Notes under the pieces: generated by a model
What the model saw: only the letters and a program-made list of their open reading frames with translations
The model's database searches: none
Told to the model about the DNA's origin: nothing
Program-made: the position numbers and the translations under genes
Shown: piece after piece, positions 1 to 9,390 of the stretch
How the letters are laid out: each line of letters begins with the position of its first letter
How positions within the stretch are numbered: the stretch's first letter is position 1
DNA from: Gnetum montanum
Taxonomy: Eukaryota; Streptophyta; Gnetopsida; Gnetales; Gnetaceae
NCBI GenBank assembly: GCA_015680685.1
Contig: MNCI01004763.1
Coordinates: 143,990-167,949, forward strand
Length of the DNA: 23,960 nucleotides
Direction: 5' to 3'

Positions 1-91
1 AGTTAATAATCCCATACCTATCCACTGTGTAATCACTGAAGCTTGTTCTCCTTGTAACTCGAGGACGAGTTTTTATTTAGTCGTGGGGGTA
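1..91 (+). pseudogene. 3' end of element A polyprotein and polypurine tract
   Basis: This is the tail of a plus-strand Ty3/gypsy polyprotein that enters from the left edge. In the frame starting at 58 the sequence reads LEDEFLFSRGG, a C-terminal ending like those seen in several plant Ty3/gypsy elements. A TAA at 55-57 breaks this frame just upstream, so the copy is probably dead. The tract TAGTCGTGGGGGT (78-90) is the likely polypurine tract that primes plus-strand DNA synthesis; the same 13 bases occur at the end of element B. The 3' LTR follows immediately. The rest of element A is outside the window. Confidence 0.7.
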
Positions 92-112
92 TGATGAGAC
101 GCGATTCGCATA

Positions 113-190
113 GGCCGCGATATCGCATCCCCCGCGATATCGCGTACGTGATATCGCATCTTCCCCTACAATATCGCGTACGTGATATCA
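113..190 (+). promoter_or_regulatory. U3 cluster of GATATC palindromes in LTR A
   Basis: GATATC occurs at 119-124, 136-141, 150-155 and 184-189, with a one-base variant (AATATC) at 170-175. The copy at 133-144 sits in a perfect 12-bp palindrome, CGCGATATCGCG. The string GCGTACGTGATATC occurs twice, 34 bp apart (142-155 and 176-189), so part of the cluster is a short tandem duplication. It lies just upstream of the TATA box, where LTR enhancer elements are expected. Related motifs occupy the same place in LTRs B and C. No known plant factor is assigned. Confidence 0.55.
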
Positions 191-616
191 CAGTCCGTCG
201 CCATATCTATAAATAAGACGCGGCTCTCCCTTGTTTAGAATCCCAGTTTTAGAGTAGCGAAGCTCTCGCAGTTTGATCCCTCCAGAGTTAGAATTTTTCC
301 CATGTCTGCCCGCAATGTGGTGAATGTAATTGTACGGTGTCTTTATTCGAGTGTGCCGTACTTGGACACGCACATGATCGGCAATAAAGATCGAGATTAC
401 TTCATCATTGCAGCATTCACTTAGTTTATTTATTTGTTATTTATTTAATGTTATTTATTTCTTTCATAGCGCGGTGTGAGTACGAATTGACTATGAGCAT
501 CTACGGATGTGTACGGCTAGTCAAGGAATCGGTTGCTCATCGCGATTAGTCTCTCACCCTTAAACTCCTAGAAGCGGAACGAGTACGACTTGGTTACGAG
601 CATTTAAGTATGACTA

Positions 617-733
617 CTTGGTAGCCCAGTGGCGTATCCAAGATCTACGCTTGGTAACCCAGTGGCGTATCTAGGATCTGCGCTTGGTAATCCCAGTGGC
701 GTACCTCGGAGCTACGCTTGGTAGTCCCAGTGG
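617..733 (+). repeat. 33-34 bp tandem array inside U5 of LTR A
   Basis: There are three full units and one partial unit, each opening with CTTGGTA followed by CCCAGTGG: 617-649, 650-682, 683-716 and the partial 717-733. Units differ by a few substitutions and one 1-bp indel. The corresponding stretch of LTRs B (about 16815-16885) and C (minus strand, about 3880-3960) has related TTGGTA/TCGGTAAT...CCTAGTAAT text but no regular array, so the array looks like an expansion specific to A's lineage. Unit length and the absence of spacers rule out a CRISPR. Confidence 0.75.
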
Positions 734-1078
734 TAGTCATGCACGAAGTCCAAGATGTGTACGATTGATCAAGGAATTGATTGCTCGTTGCACTTAGCTA
801 GATTATATTTTCTTACCCTTTTCCTCTTAGCTTAGATTAGTTAATATTATTTTCCATTGCCCTCAGGAGTAGCATAGAATTAGGAACACATCATACACCT
901 CATCTAGACTAAACCATACATGACATATGCAAAACTAGTCTAGATGGGAAGACAATGAATTGTGATCTAAGGCTAACTATCTAGGTGCCACAACTAGTCC
1001 ATCTACGGAGTTTGATCGGATCGCGCGTGCGACGCTCGTTTTGTATGGTTGAGTGTAGGGGTACCTCGCCACTCATCA

Positions 1079-3330
1079 CCACCTTAGATCTTTTCTTTGC
1101 TGCAGTTGTAATGGAAATTCCCCTTGCATGATAGGAGGTGGTGGCACTAATAGCAAGGAATGAGTTGGATTTAATTAATTAGCTACTTGTGGATGCATGT
1201 ATGAGTTTGAATCTATCATTGGTGGTGTTGGTTTTTGGTACTCTTGTGGGTAGTATTGTGAAGTTTGAACAGTTGCATTTACTAGCGAGATTAGACATTG
1301 GACATAGTATCCATATGGATCTAGCTACCAATATGGATACTGTTGGCATGGTGGTGGCATAGCCCATGATTAGGGTTGTTTCCACTACTAATAATAATGC
1401 TCTTGTGGCAATGGTAAAGCTCCACTAGGATAATGTGTTGATTGGAAGTTTTGCCTATAGTTACCTTGAGGATAAGGTAACCTTTTGGGCATTTGTTTCT
1501 TAACAATCTAGGATTAAGTGCATATGTCCCTATTTCTTGTAAATGTGCCATCACTGGACAACATCCCTTGGGATGTTCATACTAAAACATGACACATCCT
1601 TGCTCATTAGTGAAGCTTGTGTCTGAACACTCAACCACTGAAGTCACCTTTCCCTTTCATCCAAAATATTTCTTCTTTTTCTTGTCCCTGCCTTTTCCAA
1701 AGGCTTACTCTATTTTCTCCTCCACAATCTTCAATGTTTTTGCAAATAGTTCATCTACTGAGTTCCACATTTTCTCTACCTTTGTTGCAATATCAGTTAC
1801 AATTTTCTGAATTGGTAGAGTCCTCTTTTGAATTTCCTGTTCCAAGGTTTCTTTCTCTTAAGTGTCAAAAACTCGTGCATCTCTTTTCCTAATGGATGAA
1901 CCTTTATTATATTCATTAGTTGATTCTCTCTTTCTCGATTGCATTCTTTCTTTTCCACTTGGTCAATCAATCTTTGAATTTGATGGGCAATCACTTCAGA
2001 TAATTAACCTTGGGCATAAATCACATGAGTCTCTCTGGTCTTATTTCATAACCCATCTACAATGTGCCTTAGTTGTTCCCATTGTAAGAATTCATGGCCT
2101 GGGCATCTATGCAATAGTGAATGGTACATGCCCATTACTGCATCAAGGGTTTCATGAGTCCCTTGCTTCCATCCTTGGATTTTTTTCATTAAATTAGACA
2201 CTCGTGAGTAGGTTTGGTATTTGTCATTAAAGATATCTATCAAGGTACTCTATCTTCTGCTCAATTCAAGTTCAAGTGATCTATATTAGCTCTCAACCTC
2301 TTTCACAAGTATTTGCAGGAATAACTTCAACTTTTGCCAATCACTTTCAATGTTCTGTAAGGTGTAGGCATTGTGGAATGCTTGGAGGTGGTGTTGTGGA
2401 TCAACATTATAACCATCCTCAAATCTTGGCTTGTTATTCATATCAAGCTATTTGATACAGCTATCCCTCACATGCCTGGTTGGAATGTAAATAGCTTCTT
2501 AGATGTTAATCATGCTAGGGGTTGCCATTAGAGGTTCGTCATCATGATCGGGTTCATGTGCTCTATTGTAGTGGTACCCCCTTCTATGCTAACCATACCT
2601 TTCACAATCTTCTTCTCGATCCTTGCATCTTCTTCATTTATATCCTTCCTGTTCCTCGTTCGAGTGCCTAATTATGAGTTCTTCCAACCTCCTTATCATC
2701 ATCGTGGTACCTTAGCCTCCTCCTATCAGCATCCATTGATGATTGTGAGGATGAGGATGAGGCAGTAGGAGAATGATGCCATCCTGCTTTCCTTTCATGA
2801 CTCTGGTATTCTTCTCTATAGGAGTTGGCAGAAACTCTTGGCCTTGAGTCCTGCTTATACTTTGAGTTAGTAGCCTCCCTCTTAGGTGTCTCTACTATGG
2901 TGGAATGCAATTGAACTTTGACAAGTTCCTCTAATTGGATGATAGGCATCTATGAATGGACTTCATGATTTTGGTGGAGTTGTTCAATGATGAATGTGCC
3001 ATCATCAAGCTCTTCTAGAATAATAGGAGAGCTGACTTTCTTCCTCTTATTCTAGACATGTTTGACTTCCATGGTAGCATCTCTCTTTACTTTCTCCTTA
3101 GTGGGCTGATAGGGTTGTATCATGTGTTTGGTCACATGATACTTATCAAGTACCTTGCTTAAATTCATACCCCTTACAGCTTTTTGAAACATGATGGATG
3201 CTGAGCATTCTAGTGATAGAACAATGTTACCTTGAAGATCCCTCCACCTTAGTTGCCTGTCTTGATGAAAGATGAAAGTAAAATTAAAATAATAAGGATC
3301 GTGATGAGCATATGAGATCCTTGCTTGCAT
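1079..3330 (-). pseudogene. gag of element C, truncated by element A
   Basis: On the minus strand this reads as a Ty3/gypsy gag collinear with the gag of element B. Matching segments include the N-terminal block ARISYAHHDPYY...FTFIFHQD (ORF 3052-3330), a basic low-complexity linker (2668-2949), the capsid-type block with NDKYQTYSRVSNL and LLHRCPGHEFLQ (2046-2243), a RLIDQV helix (1797-1994) and the segment ending LQEIGTYALNP (around 1500-1554). It is split by stops and frameshifts. From the primer site to the break the length is about 2.46 kb, against about 2.47 kb for the same stretch of B. The match continues to the edge of LTR A, and no protease or pol follows in the window. The copy is dead. 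Confidence 0.85.
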
Positions 3331-3535
3331 TCACATACTCCATTCTTCTTCATCACTAATTCTATCATTGCCTCTTTTTGTCTTCTTGGTAGGTGATGAT
3401 GTATGCTTGTTTCAATCCATGTTGTGGTTTAAGACATTTGGTTAAGTGTTTTTAATTATTTAGGTTATTAATTTTAACTTTGAAAATTGATACGACAAAC
3501 TTTGTAAAATCAATTACTTAGCATACATTGACTTC

Positions 3536-3554
3536 TCCTCGATAATGACACTAA
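3536..3554 (-). other. primer-binding site of element C
   Basis: On the minus strand the 19 bases directly after the LTR end CTCATCA read TTAGTGTCATTATCGAGGA. Element B has TTGGTGCCATTTTCGAGAA at the same place. Both look like decayed forms of the TTGGCGCC-type primer-binding sites of many plant Ty3/gypsy elements of the Athila/Tat group (from family knowledge). The matching tRNA cannot be named with certainty. Confidence 0.6.
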
Positions 3555-4485
3555 TGATGAGCAGTGGAGTAATCCAACACCCAACTATACAAGTCACAGG
3601 CATTTACGCACGACCAGATCATAATCTGTGGACAAGGCAATGTGAATATGCTAGTAATTGGTTTAAGTTCGACACCATTGTCTTCCCACATAAAGCTAGT
3701 GAAGTCTATGTGTATGGTTTAGATCACCATGAGGTATATGATAACTAATGTTGTTGGGCCATTATTACTCCTAGTGAACATGATGAAATGGAAATAGTTT
3801 CTAAGTCTAACTAAAATAGTAAACAAATCTATGCTATCTTAAGGCAATGGATATCTGGTCCTGATTTTCCATACATGTCTTAGGCTTATGTAATTGTTAC
3901 TGGGATTACCAAGTATTTCACTACTAGGAAAACCAAGCAATACTACTACTAAGTTATCAAACAATCATACTTTATACTCGAAATCAGTCGTATCCATTCC
4001 ACATACTAACGACAATAGAAGTGAAGTGCATGGAATAGTAAAACATTAACGAGAAAAGTAGCAATTATTAGTCTAAGTGAAAACAGTAAACATTATTCTA
4101 AGTAAAGTAGTAAACTAAGAGAATGTTGCAATAGTATGAAATAGCTCGATCTTTACTAATGGTCACACTTGTGTCCAAGTACAAGATGTTCGAATAAAAA
4201 CTTTGTTCACTAAGTCACACTACATTGCAAGCATTCACACTTCTAAGTACTTAAAACTAAATTCACAAAAACAAACTAAAAGAGTTTTGCTACTATTGAA
4301 TGAAATCTCTTACGAATCTGTGCACCTAAGTGCTGTATTTATAAGTTGGCATGCATACCACGATATCATATATACGATGATGTAGCTAGAGCTACGATAT
4401 CGTAGTTATGATATTGTATTCATCCAAAATTTGATTTATCACATGACCTAGCAAAATCTCATGGTGGCTCAAATTGACTTTGACA
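3555..4485 (-). repeat. 5' LTR of element C (minus strand)
   Basis: On the minus strand this aligns with LTRs A and B. The 3' end is CTCATCA (TGATGAG on the plus strand at 3555-3561), followed by the primer-binding site. The TATA box is at 4336-4343. The R/U5 block TTTTTATTCGAACATCTTGTACTTGG lies near 4170-4205 and the AAAGATCGAG block just after it; the poly(A) hexamer has changed to AGTAAA (4152-4157). U3 holds a perfect 14-bp palindrome, CTACGATATCGTAG, at 4392-4405. The U3 start is less certain: a degenerate CTCATGG at 4458-4464 and an alignment with LTR B ending near 4485 are both possible. Its partner LTR is not in the window. Confidence 0.8.
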
Positions 4486-4854
4486 AAGCTAAAATTTTTG
4501 CTGTAGCAAGTTTAGACGAATCTTATTCCACTACCAACCTCTTATAATTGCCACCTACAATTGGCCTCGTGAGGTTGAAAAAAGTTGTAATAGGTCTTGA
4601 CTTCCCCAATTAACTTCTTGAATGATCCCTAGAATATGATTGAATGTGGGATAATACATACTGGATCCTCCTTCAACATGTTCTTCTAAGTCGATACCTA
4701 CTATGCCAGTCTACATGTATTATCCTACCTAACATACTTAGGCTATGATGGTGCTACAACACATTGTATTCAAAAGTGATAAATCACATCATTTTATTAT
4801 GAAATTTAGTGATTAACTACTTGAGGAAAAGTTTGGTATAATTTTAGCAAGTTA
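4486..4854. other. unassigned AT-rich intergenic stretch
   Basis: This lies between the outer end of LTR C and the first recognisable LINE coding text. I see no open reading frame with family similarity, no RNA gene and no clear repeat. It may be flanking host DNA or the unrecognised 5' part of the LINE. Confidence 0.4.
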
Positions 4855-4995
4855 AAAGGAAAAAAATTTGGATAAATGAAGATTTCACAAGAGAAGAGAT
4901 TGCAAAGAAAATAGAAAAATAAATAAAAGTAAAAGTAGCACAAGGAAAGGGTAAAGTAGCTTTTCTAAATGTAGATTATTTGCAATAGTCAAAGA
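4855..4995 (+). pseudogene. LINE ORF1/linker-like fragment
   Basis: The frame beginning near 4859 reads KKIWINEDFTREEIAKKIEK, a stop, then ...VAQGKGKVAFLNVDYLQ. Several LINE families carry a similar acidic-then-basic stretch (pattern I-D/N-D/E-D-L/F-T-x-E-E followed by a GKxV segment) between ORF1 and the endonuclease. It is short and interrupted, so this is a family-level call made from memory of the pattern. It sets the left limit of the LINE. Confidence 0.5.
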
Positions 4996-5614
4996 TAAGA
5001 CATTTTCAAAAAATGCCTAAACATTTTGCATTATGGATTTCTAAATATAAATGGTTACATTGATACTAAAATATAATATTGGATTTTTAAAGAAGTTTGA
5101 TATTTTTGAAGGGGTTAAAACTTAGAAAGAAGAAGATTTTGAAAATTTTGAGTTGCCTGGCTTTAGTTAAATAAAGGTATCAAGTACTAGATCAAATGAG
5201 GAAGACCATTAGGATGATTATTTTGTATTTTCAAAAAAAAAAAAGGTTTCAAAAGGTAATTAAGGTAGAAAAGATTAATAAGTATAAATAATATATTTGG
5301 TTAAAGATTATTTAGAGAATATGCCATGCATTCTTTGTTTTTTTTTTACTTCCGCTTGCAGAATGCAACTTATTATGCAAAGCCAATTTTATAAGAAAAA
5401 AAATACCCTTTTTCAATAATTAGGATGAAATATAGCAAAATTTAACTTTATATATGTAACGACTTCAATGTAAGGATTGGTTTCAAGCAAATTGATATTC
5501 TAGAGTGGTAGAATAATCAATGATGGCTAGCTATGCAAGATTATGATCAAATTAAAATTGAATGGAAAAGAACATAAGAGAATATCAAAGTAAATCAAAC
5601 AAGAAACCACATGT

Positions 5615-5850
5615 TAAAATGGGGACAAGGCCTTAATCTTATCATTTTAAATGGTATTCAAAAATTTTCATCAAGCTCAAGATTTACTTTTGAAAAAGAA
5701 GGAAGATGTTCATATATTGATTTACTACTANTCATCACCATCCCTTAAAATATACCAAGAATCATTGACTTTTAGATTGGAGGTAACTTAATAGAATCTC
5801 CACATCATTTTCTACCGTTTTCCATTAAAGGAATGCATTTTAACTCTGAG
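5615..5850 (+). pseudogene. LINE endonuclease C-terminal part
   Basis: The translation contains QGLNLI.NGIQKFSSS, RFTFEKEGRCSYIDLLL and a later SPHHFLPFSI segment. These follow the pattern of the C-terminal half of LINE apurinic endonucleases, which nick the target to start reverse transcription: a G-L-N-L/I...N-G block, the F-T-F...G-x-S-x-I-D block and a closing H-block. The final motif, normally SDHxP, is degraded to SPHH. Several frame changes are needed between the blocks. The N at 5731 falls just after the IDLLL motif. Confidence 0.65.
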
Positions 5851-6483
5851 TAATGCCAAAAAAATAAGAAGACATGATATAGCTATGAATATAGAATCTT
5901 TTCAACAAGAGGGACAAATTTGTTGAAGATCAAAAAGTTTGAAGATCGGTTAGAAGACATATTGCTAGAGGCTGCAAAAAATGTTGCTATGTAACAAAAA
6001 TTTATGGGTAAGAAGTAGTTTGATGAATAATTCTTACAAGCAAGGTTAACTATCAAAAATTCATGTAATTAAAAAGGTTTAAATAAGGATTACATGAAAT
6101 TGCTTCAAGAAAGAAATAAAAGAAAATTTCTAAAAGGGCATCAAAATAATAATGTGCAAACGATAAAGGAAGATACATAAAATTTTTGAAAACATTTTAA
6201 AAATAAAGTTTCTCCCTGCAATGATATTTCATTTGCATAGATAAAATATTATACAAAAATTTATTTCCTCACAAACAAATACCATAACTAGTTACATACT
6301 CACAAATATCTTATAGCTTATGTATGATGTAGTAGAGGGAATTTAGAAATTAGCTTCTAGAAAAGCTATAGATGCAAAAGGATTATATATTGAATTATTA
6401 AAATGTGAAAGAGAGTTAGTTTGAGAGAGGCTTGGAAAATGCTTAACGAAGGACTTCAAAGTGGTTTGACTAGACAATGGATG

Positions 6484-6500
6484 ATTAGTAGAGTTGTTAT
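6484..6500. repeat. target-site duplication, left copy (SINE 1)
   Basis: ATTAGTAGAGTTGTTAT occurs here and again, without mismatch, at 6667-6683. The two copies flank the SINE exactly. A perfect 17-bp duplication is typical of LINE-mediated retrotransposition. The duplicated sequence is reverse-transcriptase coding text of the host LINE. Confidence 0.92.
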
Positions 6501-6666
6501 AAAAAGGTTATCACTATCCAATGCTCATCCTACTAAGGTAGGGTCCTAGGAGGGGTGGTGGATAAGTAAAAGCCTAACCTCTTTCAAGTATCTGCACTGA
6601 GGATCAAACCCAAGTCTTACAACTTGAGAAGCAAGCACTTTACTATGACTTCAAGTGGTGGTTCCT
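6501..6666 (-). mobile_element. tRNA-derived SINE, copy 1
   Basis: This 166-bp insertion interrupts the LINE reverse transcriptase. On the minus strand it opens with a tRNA-like head: AGTAAAGTGCTTGCTTCTCA in the box A/anticodon-arm region, then GGTTTGATCCTC as the box B of an RNA polymerase III promoter. The body holds TTAGGCTTTTACTTATCCAC and CCTCCTAGGACC, both shared with SINE copy 2 (15759-15912). It ends in TTTTT next to the duplication. Length, internal pol III boxes, two copies and perfect flanking duplications identify a SINE. It has no coding capacity and would depend on a LINE for movement. The body is reminiscent of Au-like plant SINEs, but family membership is not shown. Confidence 0.88.
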
Positions 6667-6683
6667 ATTAGTAGAGTTGTTAT
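6667..6683. repeat. target-site duplication, right copy (SINE 1)
   Basis: This is the second, identical copy of ATTAGTAGAGTTGTTAT (first at 6484-6500). LINE coding text resumes here. Confidence 0.92.
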
Positions 6684-7639
6684 GATTTTCAAAAAAGGAG
6701 AGAAATCAAATCTAAATAATTACATAATATCATGATCAATAACTTTCTTCCAAAATTGTTAGGTACCATTTTAAAGAAAAAATTGGAATTTTGGGCAAAA
6801 GAAAATAATTTACATGTTGTTTCATAGGCAGGGTTCACAAAAAAAATGTTTCACACCAAATCATCTAATTACTCTTAGTGATTGCATTGAACAAGCAAAG
6901 GGCAAACAAGGTAAAACATTTATTTGCTTAATGGATTTTACTAAAGCTATTGACTCTATTGTAAGAGAATAATTGTGAAACTTAAAGTTAATTCTAATTT
7001 ACTCGATGTTATTCAAAATTTATGCAAAGAAATAATTTTTGAATTAATAGAGGAAGAAAATACACAATCTTATCAATTTTATAGCAATATAGGAGAAAAG
7101 TAAGGTTTTTCTCATTCACAAACTTTGTTAGGTATTTTTATTGATGAACTAGAAGAGTAGATTAAATTGTACTAACAAATCATGCTCATAAAGTATATTA
7201 ATCTTGGATACTATTGTTAATCTTTTTAGATGATGTAGCACTAATAACAAATTTAGAAACAAGGTTAAAAGCAACATTGCATTAACTACAAAAAATTTAT
7301 TAATGTACAAAAATTAAGGTGAATGTTGACAAAGCAAAAGTGCTAATGTGTGGAACTAATAAGAGAGCTTAGGCTTTCCAACTAAATAATGAAAGATTGT
7401 GAAGTAGAACTCAAAATTTTAAGTGGAAGCATTGTATATCACAAGGAGTTGCAAATGAATAGAAGGTTTTCTATACAATGAAAAACAAATATGCAATTAC
7501 AATATTTGAACTTGGACAACTTTAAAATATCTTTTTCAAACAATTGTAAAAACTATAATGCGTTATGGATGTATGGTGTGCAACCCAAGTCTTGATCAAG
7601 AATTATGGAAAAAAAAACTAAAGAACTTCAAAAACCATT

Positions 7640-8170
7640 CATGTTGGATGATTTTAAGGTGAAACTCAAGTGCCATATGTGATTTTTATTAGAAGCTGAT
7701 TTGTTGCCACTAAAAATTGAAGCAATAAAAATAGTAATAAGATCATAGGAGAGATCATCCAAAAATCTAAATAACAAGGGTAGTTCAATGAAGAATGATT
7801 ATGACTACAAAATAGGTTGTTGATAATATTGATAGAATACTAAATTTAGAACAAACTTGGAAACTTATTATAGAGAAAGAGAAAGTTTTAGAGAGATGGA
7901 AAAATTAGGTACAAATAAAAAAAACATCACAAAATATTAGAGGTGGTAGAAATGATGAAATAGGATATTTATATGCAACAATTCCAATCTCAATAAGACC
8001 ACTAATTTGCAAAGTAAGATCAGGATCACACCATTTTCAAATTGAAACTAAAAGATGGAACAATGAGTAGCATAAAGATGAAATACATGAATTGTGTTTA
8101 CTATAAGTGGTAGAAGATGAGCAACCTATATTATCGCAATGTTGTGAAATAAATTTCTTCAAAAGAAAAT
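7640..8170 (+). pseudogene. LINE C-terminal region with Cys/His-like block
   Basis: After the reverse transcriptase the reading continues with LLEADLLPLKIEAIKIVIRS (about 7688-7748). A later block, RPLICKVRSGSHHFQIETKR near 7998-8056, is followed by VVEDEQPILSQCCEINFFKR (about 8110-8170). The pattern LRxGSHxLxIExxRW...VEDExHFLxxC closes the ORF2 of some LINE clades and may bind nucleic acid through its Cys/His residues (family knowledge). Stops interrupt both blocks. The first Cys pair of the motif is not recognisable here. Confidence 0.6.
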
Positions 8171-8215
8171 GACAAATCTCTAGTCAATCTTTGTATGCAA
8201 CATTCAACCTACCCA

Positions 8216-8570
8216 TGTTAGTTCTAGAAAATTATATAAAAGTTATATGAATATTGGACACATCTGTTTTCCCCATATTTGTTGCTATTGATGTATTTTA
8301 CATAAGTTCATTTGTCAAACTGATCCTTTAGGTCTACATAATAAAATATTAGTATTTATAAAAGGTTTCAATAAACCAAATATCAAATGCTTAAAATATA
8401 ACAAGGTGTTAATGGGTTATGTTAAATTTAATTATCTTTTCATTAAAAAATGTTTCATTGGTTTAAATTCATTAATAATTAAATTGTTAATATATATTTT
8501 TCACTCTTCAAAGATTTTCCCTTTTCTCTAAAATTGCTTTTTATGGCCTAAAGGGTAAACTCCATGTATT
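8216..8570. other. unassigned AT-rich stretch after the LINE
   Basis: No coding similarity, RNA gene or clear repeat is visible. It may hold the LINE 3' untranslated region, but no poly(A) tail or target duplication could be placed. Confidence 0.35.
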
Positions 8571-8935
8571 ATATCTTCCACTAATTCCTTATGAAATGTT
8601 CAACAAACCATAAAACTCTCTTTTATTTTGGATCTTAAGTCCATGAGCAAAGATGTCATTTGTGTTGAAAGATTCTTAGGAAAGAAATTTCATAGCTCTA
8701 ATTCCTTTAAGTTTGTACTTTTGTCTAGCACCTAAACTATTAAGTTAAAATGAAAAATATCTTCCACTAATTTATTATGAAATGTTCAACAAACCATAAA
8801 ACTCTCCATATATAGAGATGTCACTTGTGTCAAAAAATTCTCAAGCAAGAAATTTCAAAGCTCTAATTTCCTATAAGTTTATACTTTAGTCTAGCACCTA
8901 AACTATTAAAAGTAAAGTTAAAATGAAAAATGTCT
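8571..8935. repeat. two-copy tandem duplication, period about 186 bp
   Basis: Both units open with ATCTTCCACTAAT followed by ATGAAATGTTCAACAAACCA and end with CTAGCACCTAAACTATTAA...GTTAAAATGAAAAAT. Unit 1 starts at 8571 and unit 2 at 8757. They differ by scattered substitutions and small indels; unit 2 lacks part of the middle. No coding content is seen. It lies downstream of the 3' end of the WD40 gene. Confidence 0.85.
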
Positions 8936-9390
8936 TAAACCAATTCTCTTAATACCAGAGCATCATTTATTAATTTAAAATGTAATTACTCATGCCTGAA
9001 ACTAAAACTGTTTTTGATTTTTAGTTTTAATTTTTACAGCAGCCTATTAAAATTGAACTTGTAACTTATAAGATGCCAAATGCCTTCAACCAATAACTTA
9101 CACGCTTATATTTTCATTACTACTATTTACATACATTATGACAATTGCGTTTTAACTAACAAGGCTAATAATTTCTGCGCAAAACTACTCGATATAAGGG
9201 TTAAGACATCTTAACGCTTCTAATGTTTATTTGCAATAGGAATGTCATGTCAATTAAAATATACATGCATGCATCACCATATTGAATTGTCAGGTTTACA
9301 CCAAATTTTTGGTAGAGGTTCATCTCCAAGGAAGAAATAATGAAGAATCAAATTTAAACCCTAGGAAATGAGAACCAGTGACTATTCCTT
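8936..9390. other. 3' flank of the WD40 gene
   Basis: This AT-rich stretch follows the stop codon of the minus-strand gene and probably contains its 3' untranslated region. No other gene is visible. It holds the candidate poly(A) signal at 9226-9231. Confidence 0.45.
9226..9231 (-). terminator. candidate poly(A) signal of the WD40 gene
   Basis: The minus strand reads AATAAA about 160 bp past the stop codon, a plausible distance for a plant 3' untranslated region. Such hexamers are common by chance in AT-rich DNA, so this is weak evidence. Confidence 0.3.

Larger units (their letters stand above)
92..1078 (+). repeat. 3' LTR of element A (987 bp, complete)
   Basis: The boundaries are set by perfect 7-bp inverted ends, TGATGAG at 92-98 and CTCATCA at 1072-1078, and by the polypurine tract directly upstream. 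U3 is short (about 116 bp) and carries five GATATC-type motifs. A TATA box (TATAAATA) is at 208-215. The AATAAA at 383-388 lies in the block TCTTTATTCGA...CAATAAAGATCGAG, which is shared with the LTRs of B (16600-16690) and C (minus strand, about 4130-4215) and should mark the end of R. U5 is long and contains a small tandem array (617-733). CpG-rich motifs are still present here but eroded in B and C, suggesting A is the youngest of the three (inference). Confidence 0.88.
6330..7600 (+). pseudogene. LINE reverse transcriptase, broken by a SINE
   Basis: Recognisable reverse-transcriptase pieces appear in order. They are KAIDAKGLYIELLK near 6360-6405; MISRVVMIFKKGEKSNLNNY just after the SINE (about 6665-6725); KTFICLMDFTKAIDSI (6913-6960); SHSQTLLGIFIDELEE (about 7110-7160); the active-site region FLDDVALIT (7223-7250), where the usual A/Y-DD box is L-D-D; VNVDKAKVLMCGTN (about 7320-7360); and TIMRYGCMVCNP near 7552-7590. 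Together these are the palm and thumb of a LINE reverse transcriptase. Multiple stops and frameshifts, plus the 166-bp SINE at 6501-6666, make it non-functional. Confidence 0.8.
4855..8215 (+). mobile_element. decayed LINE (non-LTR retrotransposon)
   Basis: A plus-strand non-LTR element with domains in the expected order: a short ORF1/linker-like motif (4855-4995), apurinic-type endonuclease (about 5615-5850), reverse transcriptase (about 6330-7600) and a C-terminal region (about 7640-8170). Every domain is broken by stops and frameshifts and is very AT-rich, so the copy is old. It is split by a SINE at 6501-6666, which must be younger. I cannot define a poly(A) tail or target duplication, so both ends are approximate. 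The unresolved base at 5731 lies in the endonuclease part. The C-terminal Cys/His block suggests a clade other than a simple plant RTE, but the clade is not settled. Confidence 0.8.

Noticed and set aside
188-373. Minus-strand open frame of 61 codons at 188-373
   Set aside because: It overlaps the TATA/R region of LTR A, and no protein family similarity is visible.
617-733. Short regular repeats that could suggest a CRISPR array
   Set aside because: Units are directly adjacent with no variable spacers, lie in the U5 of an LTR, and the context is a plant nuclear genome.
1589-2768. Plus-strand open frames with Phe/Ser-rich text (1589-1892, 1862-2197, 2544-2768)
   Set aside because: They are antisense to the gag of element C, which aligns with B on the minus strand.
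6501-6666. tRNA gene, because of pol III boxes and tRNA-like head
   Set aside because: No complete cloverleaf can be drawn, the body continues well beyond tRNA length, and target duplications show a SINE.
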